A DNA stretch of 64,000 bases from a virus. The notes under the pieces were generated by a model that saw only the letters and a program-made list of their open reading frames with translations, had not been told where the DNA came from and did not search any database. The DNA is taken from positions 211,102 to 275,101 of IMG/VR virus record IMGVR_UViG_3300029258_002750, one strand, 5' to 3'. Shown one piece after another: positions 57,737-64,000 of the stretch; the stretch's first letter is position 1; each line of letters opens with the position of its first letter. Position numbers and translations under genes: made by a program.

Positions 57737-58560
57737 GGGTCGGGATCATAGGAGACGTACACGGACACGCGACCGAGCTGGCTGAGATGATTGGTGAGCT
57801 GGAGGAGCGCGGTGTCGACCGCATCATCCTCCTGGGCGACCTGGTTGATCGAGGCCCCGCGTCCAAGGCGTGCCTGCGCATCGCGATGACCTGGCAGTTC
57901 CGCGCCAGGTCCGGCGCGCTGCGGTCACTGGAGGTCATCAGCGGCAACCACGAGGACGCCTACGTGCGAACCCGCCGCCGTATCCCGAAGCCGGGCCGCG
58001 ATCGGATCCCGGCGCCCGAAGACAAGAAGCTCTACCGCCAGCTCACCCGCGAGGAGCTTGACTGGATGGAGGCGCTCCCGCGCTACATCGTAGTCCACGA
58101 GCTGGACCTGTTCTGCGTCCACGGCGGCGTCACGCCGCACATGGCGACGCCCGAGATCGCCGGTGACTACATGCTCCGCACGCGCTACCTCGACGACCAC
58201 TACTACGAGCTGTCCGGCACCAGGATGAGTGACGTGTTCTGGGCCGAGATCTACGACGGGCGCTGGGGCACGATCGTGTTCGGCCACGAGAGCCACCGAG
58301 AGGTGACCCAGTACGAGCACGCGATCGGGATCGATGGCGAAGGCTTTCGTCGAGTCCATGCGGTCATCGTGAGCAACGAGAAGGACGACGAGCGGCTGGA
58401 GCCGATCACGGTCTGCTACGGCGACCAGGCGCGCGACTCGGACACGACCTTCGTTCCGCTGCGGTTCCACGATGCGCTCGCCCGGCAAATCCGGCGGGAG
58501 CGACGAGCGAAGCGCGGCCGGGCGTCACGGCAGCTTGAGCTGTGGGAGAGGTACTCGTGA
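57733..58560 (+). CDS. PPP-family phosphatase (lambda phosphatase / ApaH-like)
   Basis: 275 aa, GTG 57733 overlapping the ADP-ribosylglycohydrolase stop. The PPP signature is complete: GDVHG (7-11), GDLVDRG (35-41), GNHED (71-75), VHGG (129-132) and FGHESH near 183. Metal-dependent phosphoesterases of this group remove phosphate from proteins or split diadenosine tetraphosphate; the sequence does not decide which. Tight pairing with the ADP-ribosylglycohydrolase suggests joint removal of regulatory marks. Confidence 0.85.
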   Translation: MRVGIIGDVHGHATELAEMIGELEERGVDRIILLGDLVDRGPASKACLRIAMTWQFRARSGALRSLEVISGNHEDAYVRTRRRIPKPGRDRIPAPEDKKLYRQLTREELDWMEALPRYIVVHELDLFCVHGGVTPHMATPEIAGDYMLRTRYLDDHYYELSGTRMSDVFWAEIYDGRWGTIVFGHESHREVTQYEHAIGIDGEGFRRVHAVIVSNEKDDERLEPITVCYGDQARDSDTTFVPLRFHDALARQIRRERRAKRGRASRQLELWERYS

Positions 58561-58757
58561 GGCAGTGGACGCTCGTGGGACCGATGGAGCGCGTCTTCAA
58601 GCATCTGCCCGAGAAACAACGCCTCCTGGTGTTGTGGGGAGCCGGGATCGCCGACACGGCCACAGTCCAGAAGGAGGTTCCCGCGTTCGCAGAGGCGTTT
58701 AGGAGGGTCTTCAGGGAGCTGGAGGAAGAGAGCAGGAGCACGTGGACCAAGAGCTGA
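58557..58757 (+). CDS. Small helical protein of unknown function
   Basis: 66 aa from GTG 58557 (GTGA overlap) with GGGAGAGG upstream. It reads RQWTLVGPMERVFKHLPEKQ then RVFRELEEESRSTW, a mostly helical, charged protein. It overlaps the next gene's start by 16 bases. No family recognised. Confidence 0.45.
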   Translation: MRQWTLVGPMERVFKHLPEKQRLLVLWGAGIADTATVQKEVPAFAEAFRRVFRELEEESRSTWTKS

Positions 58758-59104
58758 TCAGGCAAATCAAGCAAGGCGCCAAGTGGATGCCAGGCTTCAA
58801 GATCAAGCCGATCCCGCCGCGCCTCTCGGTACTCGCTCGCTTCATCGAGGAGACCTGGCCCGATCTGAGGGTGACCCTTCGGCCCTGGACCACGAACACC
58901 GACACGAAGATCGGTCGGCTCCGGTGGCCCGGCAAGGGACGGAAGGGCAAGCTGCTGGAGGTTCGCGATCCCCAACTCGGCCGTGATGGCCTATGCGATC
59001 GTGGCCTGATCCTGCGCCACGAATCGGGCGACGCCTACCGCCACAACGGCGACGTCTGCCAGTGGATCGTCAAGCGGCTGGAAGAGGACGAGAAGTGCGG
59101 CTGA
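58742..59104 (+). CDS. Small basic protein of unknown function
   Basis: 120 aa, GTG 58742. Compact mixed helix and strand pattern (IRQIKQGAKWMPGFKIKPIP; VTLRPWTTNTDTKIGRLRWP; DAYRHNGDVCQWIVKRLEED) with a KGRKGK stretch. Basic character and location in the early block allow nucleic-acid binding, but no motif proves it. Confidence 0.45.
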   Translation: MDQELIRQIKQGAKWMPGFKIKPIPPRLSVLARFIEETWPDLRVTLRPWTTNTDTKIGRLRWPGKGRKGKLLEVRDPQLGRDGLCDRGLILRHESGDAYRHNGDVCQWIVKRLEEDEKCG

Positions 59105-59127
59105 GGTTAGTTGACCGAGGAGGTCCC

Positions 59128-59367
59128 GTGAGCGAACGTGCGCTCCGTTGGCGATGTAAGCGGTGCGGAAGCGAGGGGCCGGTCAACCCGGATCCGGGCA
59201 AGCTGCACGGCGAGCTGGCCTACGTCGGGATCGGCCCAGGCAGCAAACTAGTCCACACGAGTTTCCCGCCTCCCTACGGCTTGCCGCCGGTCTGCGGCGA
59301 GGTGGAGATCACAAGCCAACCAGACGATGCGATCACCCGACTGAGCCGGTTGGCGGAGGAGACATGA
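59128..59367 (+). CDS. Small Cys-containing protein (zinc-ribbon-like)
   Basis: 79 aa from GTG 59128, with CGAGGAGGT (59116-59124). CKRCGSEG near the start and VCGEVE near residue 58 give a C..C...C set that may bind one zinc, though the fourth ligand is not obvious. A TTGACC at 59110-59115 upstream has no partner -10. The stop overlaps the next start. Confidence 0.45.
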   Translation: MSERALRWRCKRCGSEGPVNPDPGKLHGELAYVGIGPGSKLVHTSFPPPYGLPPVCGEVEITSQPDDAITRLSRLAEET

Positions 59368-59774
59368 TCGAACGCGAGACAGTCAGAGATTCGACAGAGT
59401 CCTTCATCTTGCTGCGATTCGTTCGTACGAGCAAGAACGGGAAGCGCGAGATCAAGTGGGCCTCATCGACCGAGATCGGCTATCGATGGAAGGATGGGCG
59501 CCGAGTCACCAACCGATCGTGGTTCACGCTCGACGATCGTGATGTCAGTCGAGAGCGCATGAAGGGGCCGACGCGGTTCGAGGACGTGGCCTGGGCCAGG
59601 CGGTTCTCCAAGATCGTTCGCGAATTCAAGGATCTGATCGCTGGCGGCTGGGAGGCCGAGGTCGTCGAGGTCACCGACAAACGGCTGCACACCAGGGAGA
59701 TCAAGCCGCGCTGGCCAGCTGACGCGGTCGAAGCGCTGGCCGATCTCGGCCGGGATGTGGCAGACGCTGGGTAG
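59364..59774 (+). CDS. Protein of unknown function
   Basis: 136 aa, ATG 59364 with GGAGGAGAC, overlapping the previous stop by four bases. A beta N-terminus (ESFILLRFVRTSKNGKREIK) with basic turns, then an amphipathic helix (EDVAWARRFSKIVREFKDLI) and strands at the C-terminus. No family recognised. It is co-transcribed with its neighbours. Confidence 0.45.
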   Translation: MIERETVRDSTESFILLRFVRTSKNGKREIKWASSTEIGYRWKDGRRVTNRSWFTLDDRDVSRERMKGPTRFEDVAWARRFSKIVREFKDLIAGGWEAEVVEVTDKRLHTREIKPRWPADAVEALADLGRDVADAG

Positions 59775-59777
59775 AAC
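59772..59777 (+). promoter_or_regulatory. TAGAAC element before the DUF2325-like gene
   Basis: GGGTAGAACG (59769-59778), overlapping the 3' end of the preceding gene and 16 bases before ATG 59794, repeats the -10-like word found at 56619 and 55531. No -35 recognised. The short distance to the ATG makes a promoter for this gene doubtful. Confidence 0.3.
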
Positions 59778-59793
59778 GTCACTGGAGGACGTG

Positions 59794-60513
59794 ATGTCCA
59801 ACAGTCCGTCTCGCCCCCGCGTGCTCGTGGTCGGAGGCAAGGAGAAGAACATCCCCATCTGGGCGCGTAACGCGTTCGAGATCGAGCTGATCGACCAGCA
59901 GGCGCAGAACAGCGGCAAAGGCAAGCTCGGCTCGCAGCGGGCCGACGCGATCGTGATCTGCACGGTCGCTGTCTCCCACAACTTCTCAAGGCAGGCGCAC
60001 GAACTGGGATCGGAGTGGGGCGTTCCGGTCCTCAAGGCCCGCGACGGATGGTCGTCGGCCGTCCAGGGCGCGGCCCGATGTGGCGCCGACTGGTTCGTGG
60101 ACGCCGTTCAGATGGCGGGCGAGAGCCTGGTGGCGAAGAACGCGCCACGCGCCCAGGAGGCGCTCGAGACCGTGGACAACGCCTGGAAGGCGTTAGCCGA
60201 GGCCGAGCGAGAGAAGGCCGATGCGGCTATCAAACGCATGGCGAAGCTCCAGGCGAAGCTCGACAAGGTCGAGGACGCCTACAGCCGTCTGCGGTCCGGC
60301 GCCCAGGAGCGAGTTCTTCAGGAGATCCGCCAGCGTGCGACCGAGCTGCGACGCGAGATGCGCGCGCCGGTCATCGGCGAGGCGGCCGAGATCGTCGATG
60401 GCGTAATCGCCGAGTTCGACGCGGCTTGCGCAGCAATGCGGGGCCGTCTTGAAGAAATCGCTCAACGTCTGAAGGACGAGGTAGACTCTGGCTCGGGGGA
60501 TGACGAAGAGTAG
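59794..60513 (+). CDS. DUF2325-like domain fused to a long coiled coil
   Basis: 239 aa, ATG 59794 with GGAGGAC upstream. Residues 5-100 follow the DUF2325 layout: RVLVVGGKEKNIPIWARNAF, ADAIVICTVAVSHNFSRQAH, GVPVLKARDGWSSAV. Residues 115-235 form a coiled coil (AEAEREKADAAIKRMAKLQA; LREEM-type repeats). DUF2325 proteins occur beside defence and nucleotide-signalling genes in bacteria; the phage role is unknown. Confidence 0.55.
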   Translation: MSNSPSRPRVLVVGGKEKNIPIWARNAFEIELIDQQAQNSGKGKLGSQRADAIVICTVAVSHNFSRQAHELGSEWGVPVLKARDGWSSAVQGAARCGADWFVDAVQMAGESLVAKNAPRAQEALETVDNAWKALAEAEREKADAAIKRMAKLQAKLDKVEDAYSRLRSGAQERVLQEIRQRATELRREMRAPVIGEAAEIVDGVIAEFDAACAAMRGRLEEIAQRLKDEVDSGSGDDEE

Positions 60514-60530
60514 ACCTGTCGGGGGCGTTG

Positions 60531-62249
60531 GTGTCTTACCTCAACACGGTAGGAGTTGGAGAAGCTGCGGAGTATCTGCGGCAGGTTCCCGACGAGTGCA
60601 TCGACGCTTGCTGCACGGATGCTCCGTACGGCTTGGGCAAGCACCAGCCTGACCCGATCGACGTCATGCGCGCCTGGATCGAAGGTCGCGAGTACGAGGC
60701 GTCCGGCCCCGGCTTCATGTACTCGAAGTGGGACGCGTTCGTCCCTGGCCCAGCTGTCTGGCGCGAAGTCTACCGGGTCCTCAAGCCGGGCGGCTGGCTC
60801 CTGAGCTTCTTCGGAGCGCGTACCTACGACTGGGGTGTCATGGCGATCCGGTTCGCGGGCTTCGAGGTCCACGACCAGATCGACTGGATCACAGGCAGCG
60901 GCTTCCCGAAGTCGCACAACATCTCGAAGGCGATCGACGCCCTGGTCTCGACCGGGAAGTCCGACTCGCTCGCGCTCCAGTTCGCCAACGACGAGCTGCG
61001 CGAGGGCGAAGGCCGGGTACGTACCCACACTCAGTCCGATGGGATGAGCATGAGGAACAACCGTGGCAAGGCCGCGCCTCGTGTCATCCGCGATGAGCCC
61101 GCCACGCCAGAGGGCGCTGCCTGGAAGGGCTGGGGCACGGCACTAAAACCCAGCCATGAGCCGATCGTGCTGGCCCGCAAGCCGTTCAAGGGAACCTACG
61201 CCGAGCACGTGCTCGAACACGGGACTGGCGCACTGAACGTCGACTCGGGCCGCATCGGGCCGAACCCCGGCTGGAGCTACCCGAAGGGCAAGGGCGGCTC
61301 GCCCTGCCACCAGGGTGGCTTCAAGAACATCGCGTGCGAGTCGAAGGCCGGGCGCTGGCCCTCGAACGTGATCGTGGCCCATCTGCCCGAGTGCCAGCTG
61401 ATTGGCTCGAAACGCGTCCGCACCGGAACGGCCGTGAAGCGCAACCTGCCCGAGGAGGGCGCGAAGCAGCGCATTGACCTGAAGGCGCGCACGAAGCGCG
61501 GCGTTGACCAGACATACGCCGATGCCGACGGCAAGGAGGAGGTCCCGGAGTACGAGTGCGCCCCTGGCTGCCCGGTCGCCGAGCTGGACGAACAGAGCAT
61601 CGAGGGTGGGATGCACGGCGCTGGCTCCGCGTGTGGCGGCGGGCTCGGTACCGACTCGAACAGGTCGCTCTTCCGAGGAGACGGGCGGCCGGACGAGTCG
61701 AACGGAACGCGCTATGGAGACGCGGGGGGCGCCAGCCGCTTCTTCTACACGCCGAAGGCCGCAGCCAGGGAGCGCTGGTCCTACTGCCGCGCGTGTCAGC
61801 TGGTCTTCAACCATGAGGGCGACAGCTTCGACGAGCATGACGATCACCAGGACGAAGTCGTCAGCCATCCGACCCAGAAGCCGCTCGCGCTGATGGAGTA
61901 TCTCGTCCGGCTCGTTACACAAGACGGCGGTGTCGTGCTCGACCCCTTCTGCGGAACCGGGACAACGCTCGTGGCCGCGAAGAAGCTCGGCTACCAGTTC
62001 GTGACCTGCGACCGAGACGAGGACTACGCCCAGATCGCCCGAGCGAGGCTCGCCCGCCTGGACGCGCGAGAGCCGTCAGCGCTGACCTCGGGCGCCTACT
62101 TCTGTCCCGGCTGCAAGGCGAAGGGCGAGATCAAGCTGATCTCCCGCAAGGCCGTCGAGCGGATGAGGGAGACCGGCAAGAAGACGACGTGCATGAAGTG
62201 CCTAAAGCGCTTCACAGCGGAAGAGCTACTAGGGGGTGACAACCGCTGA
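60531..62249 (+). CDS. N4-cytosine / N6-adenine DNA methyltransferase (beta class)
   Basis: 572 aa; GTG 60531 preferred over TTG 60528, with GGGGG just upstream. The catalytic motif TDAPYG (29-34) comes first and the AdoMet motif DPFCGTGTT (471-479) last, the order of beta-class amino-methyltransferases; SHPTQKP near 444 precedes it. About 430 residues between them include a long insertion with a CRACQLVFNHEGDSFDEHDD segment, and the C-terminus carries FCPGC and CMKC, possible zinc sites. Modifies phage or host DNA, probably against restriction. No cognate endonuclease is seen. Confidence 0.8.
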   Translation: MSYLNTVGVGEAAEYLRQVPDECIDACCTDAPYGLGKHQPDPIDVMRAWIEGREYEASGPGFMYSKWDAFVPGPAVWREVYRVLKPGGWLLSFFGARTYDWGVMAIRFAGFEVHDQIDWITGSGFPKSHNISKAIDALVSTGKSDSLALQFANDELREGEGRVRTHTQSDGMSMRNNRGKAAPRVIRDEPATPEGAAWKGWGTALKPSHEPIVLARKPFKGTYAEHVLEHGTGALNVDSGRIGPNPGWSYPKGKGGSPCHQGGFKNIACESKAGRWPSNVIVAHLPECQLIGSKRVRTGTAVKRNLPEEGAKQRIDLKARTKRGVDQTYADADGKEEVPEYECAPGCPVAELDEQSIEGGMHGAGSACGGGLGTDSNRSLFRGDGRPDESNGTRYGDAGGASRFFYTPKAAARERWSYCRACQLVFNHEGDSFDEHDDHQDEVVSHPTQKPLALMEYLVRLVTQDGGVVLDPFCGTGTTLVAAKKLGYQFVTCDRDEDYAQIARARLARLDAREPSALTSGAYFCPGCKAKGEIKLISRKAVERMRETGKKTTCMKCLKRFTAEELLGGDNR

Positions 62250-62270
62250 AACCCCAGATGGTATGACGCA

Positions 62271-62276
62271 TAGAAC
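62271..62276 (+). promoter_or_regulatory. TAGAAC element before the kinase gene
   Basis: CATAGAACGG lies 17 bases before ATG 62293 in a 43-base gap. It repeats the -10-like word of the neighbouring promoters; the -35 region (GAAACC) is weak. Confidence 0.3.
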
Positions 62277-62292
62277 GGATCGGAACTAAAGC

Positions 62293-64000
62293 ATGTCCAG
62301 CCAACCCAACGAACAAGAGGAGACCGAGGTGCAGGCCCAGGTACAGGCGATTCAGGAGATCGACACGAACGCGATCATGCAGGCTCTTCCCCACCTTCGT
62401 GAGCGCCAGGGAATCTTCATCGGGATCGAGGCCAACATCGGCACTGGCAAGTGTCTCGACCCGGATACTCCGGTGCTGCTCTACGACGGTTACACCGTCA
62501 AGGCCGGTGGGATCGAGGTCGGCCAGCGCCTCATGGGACCGGACAGTCAGCCGCGCGAGGTGCTCTCGACCACTCGCGGCACCGGCCCCATGTTCGAGAT
62601 CAAGCCGAAGCGTGCGCCGTCATGGATCTGTAACGACGTGCACGTGCTGACCGTTGTGGACACGCTGACGGATGAGGTCATCGACATTCCCCTCAACGAG
62701 TTCCTGACGCGCGACAAGACGTGGCGGGAGCGGCAAAAGCTGTTCACCGTTCCGGTCGAGTTTCCGCCAGTGACCGAGCCCGAGGTCGATCCTTACTTCG
62801 TCGGGCTCTGGCTGGGGGATGGTCGCAAGGATCTCAGCCAGGGCATCCAGCTGACGTTCCCGGACGAGGAACTGATCGACTACCTGCGCGACTTCGCACC
62901 GACCGAGGGGTGTCGCCTGAGTCGCTACGAATACCCCGAGCGCTGTCCGACGTTCGGACTCGTGTGCGACGGGAAGGGCAACCCGCTGCTGGAGAAGCTG
63001 CGACACCTGATGGCGCCGGAGCAGCAGGACTACGGTTACAGCATTCCCGCGCGCTGCAAGTACGGTTCGCGCGAGGTCAGGTCTCGACTGCTGGCCGGGC
63101 TTCTCGATACCGACGGTTACCTGTGCAAGGGCTCCTTCGAGATCGTCCAGCGCGGTGAGCAGCTCGCCGACGACATCGCCTTCGTCGCGCGCTCTCTGGG
63201 GCTGCGCGTCGTGCGCTCGATCAAGACCGTGCCCGGCTACGACCGTCCCTACTACCGGATGTCCGTCTCTGGCGACATGACGTTTCTGCCCATGCGCGTC
63301 GAGCGGAAGAAGCCCCGGCCTCGCAAGCAGAAGAAGAACCCACTGCGGTTTGGCTTCACGGTCGAGCCCCTAGGCCGTGGCGACTACGCGGGCTTCACGC
63401 TCGACGGTGATGGCCGGTTCCTGCTCGGCAACTTCCAGGTGACGCACAACACCGAGTGCGCCAACATGCTCGCCCGCCTGCGGACCGGCTACGATGGTCC
63501 GACCCACGTCTTGTTCGAGCCCATCAAGGGCAGGTTCAAGGAGCTGCTCGGCCTCTACTATGGCGATCCAAAGCGCTGGGGATTCACCTTCCAGATGCAC
63601 GCGCTCCAGGCGCGCTTCCGTCAACACACGCTGGCGGCCGAGCTGGTGAACAACGGCGTCGATGTCGTGCAGGACCGCACGATCTTCGCCGATGGCTGCT
63701 TCGGCATGACCGTCCGCGAGGACGGCAACATGACCGAGGCCGAGTGGGGGATCTACGAGGACACGTTCGGGGCGATGAAGCGGTTCCTCCGCTACCCCGA
63801 CGTGATCGTCTACCTGCGCACCGACCCCCAGACCTGCTTCGACCGGATGAAGCGCCGCGCCCGCACCGAGGAGTCCGGCGTTCCGCTCGACTACCTCCGC
63901 CGCATCCACGACAAGCACGAGATGCTCGCGGACGCGATGTCTCGCTACACTCGCGTCCTACGCGTGGACTGGAACGAGTTCGGCGACGTCGAAAACCTCA
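62293..64000 (+). CDS. Deoxynucleoside kinase containing an intein (partial, cut by window end)
   Basis: 569 codons are visible from ATG 62293 with no stop. Joining the flanks (GIFIGIEANIGTGK + TECANMLARLR) restores a P-loop GxxxxGKT, so the intein sits between the Lys and Thr of Walker A. After it come VLFEPIKGRFKELLGLYYGD, the QDRTIFADGCF motif (DRx) and the lid RRARTEESGVPLDYLRRIHD, as in deoxyadenosine/deoxyguanosine-type kinases. It phosphorylates deoxynucleosides to dNMPs for phage DNA synthesis. An upstream ribosome site is weak; TAGAAC precedes the gene. Confidence 0.85.
   Translation, partial: MSSQPNEQEETEVQAQVQAIQEIDTNAIMQALPHLRERQGIFIGIEANIGTGKCLDPDTPVLLYDGYTVKAGGIEVGQRLMGPDSQPREVLSTTRGTGPMFEIKPKRAPSWICNDVHVLTVVDTLTDEVIDIPLNEFLTRDKTWRERQKLFTVPVEFPPVTEPEVDPYFVGLWLGDGRKDLSQGIQLTFPDEELIDYLRDFAPTEGCRLSRYEYPERCPTFGLVCDGKGNPLLEKLRHLMAPEQQDYGYSIPARCKYGSREVRSRLLAGLLDTDGYLCKGSFEIVQRGEQLADDIAFVARSLGLRVVRSIKTVPGYDRPYYRMSVSGDMTFLPMRVERKKPRPRKQKKNPLRFGFTVEPLGRGDYAGFTLDGDGRFLLGNFQVTHNTECANMLARLRTGYDGPTHVLFEPIKGRFKELLGLYYGDPKRWGFTFQMHALQARFRQHTLAAELVNNGVDVVQDRTIFADGCFGMTVREDGNMTEAEWGIYEDTFGAMKRFLRYPDVIVYLRTDPQTCFDRMKRRARTEESGVPLDYLRRIHDKHEMLADAMSRYTRVLRVDWNEFGDVENL
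62452..63450 (+). mobile_element. Intein with LAGLIDADG homing endonuclease
   Basis: 333 residues, from Cys54 (CLDPDTPVLLYDG) to the closing VTHN at 63439-63450, with Thr as the first residue after it. It has the splice blocks (first-residue Cys, NDVHVLTV block near 116-123, terminal HN) and two dodecapeptide motifs: YFVGLWLGDGR (168-178) and LLAGLLDTDGYL (266-277). Insertion inside a P-loop is a favoured intein site. It is predicted to splice itself out and to home into empty alleles of the kinase gene. Confidence 0.9.

Noticed and set aside
59110-59115. TTGACC as a -35 element
   Set aside because: No -10 within 16-18 bases; the distance falls inside the next coding start.
1-64000. tRNA or rRNA genes
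   Set aside because: Gaps are short, and I found no cloverleaf-like stretch or conserved rRNA segment by eye.

Overview
The window is a dense, GC-rich (roughly 60 percent or more) segment of the genome of a large tailed phage with a contractile tail (myovirus type), possibly an integrated copy. The evidence is a P2/T4-like baseplate set (tail assembly chaperone, tape measure, LysM/gp53-like protein, hub, spike, gp25, gpJ, gpI) in canonical order, followed by about 40 kb of tail-fibre-like genes and then a block of nucleotide-metabolism and DNA-modification genes. About a third of the starts are GTG, and genes are packed with ATGA, GTGA, TAATG or TAGTG junctions. A lipobox protein points to a didermal (Gram-negative) host, but the host cannot be named from the sequence. 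I saw no tRNA, rRNA, CRISPR array, insertion sequence or integrase. No gene-free stretch exceeds 300 bases.

Layout. 1-1154: the 3' end of an unknown gene and a nuclease flanked by four helix-turn-helix segments. 1139-12804: tail assembly and baseplate genes on the plus strand, including a canonical -1 frameshift site (T TTT TTC, 1981-1987) that joins the chaperone to a 111-codon extension just before the tape measure. 12805-52385: fibre, adhesin and accessory virion genes built by shuffling a small set of domains. These include three collagen-stalk fibres, three propeller-like proteins, three glycine-rich adhesins, two TIG-domain proteins and three proteins sharing a C-terminal domain. Embedded among them are a lipoprotein, a permuted NlpC/P60-like hydrolase and an LpxH-like metallophosphoesterase. 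52386-53601: two small GC-rich virion-like genes behind the best sigma70-type promoter in the window.

53623-53668 is a bidirectional terminator between convergent transcripts. 53684-56499 is a minus-strand operon of four genes (two related coiled-coil proteins, a Pro/Ala-rich protein, a DUF6011-like zinc protein). From a divergent promoter region (56500-56671) the plus strand carries an ADP-ribosylglycohydrolase, a PPP-family phosphatase, small unknown genes, a DUF2325-like coiled-coil protein, an N4/N6 DNA methyltransferase and, cut by the window end, a deoxynucleoside kinase whose P-loop is split by a 333-residue intein with a LAGLIDADG endonuclease.

How the genes fit together (inference): the left part builds the tail and baseplate, the middle supplies an unusually large, duplicated and domain-shuffled host-recognition repertoire, and the right part is an early or middle region acting on host and phage DNA, nucleotides and protein modifications. 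A TAGAAC/TATAAC -10-like element recurs in front of right-side genes.
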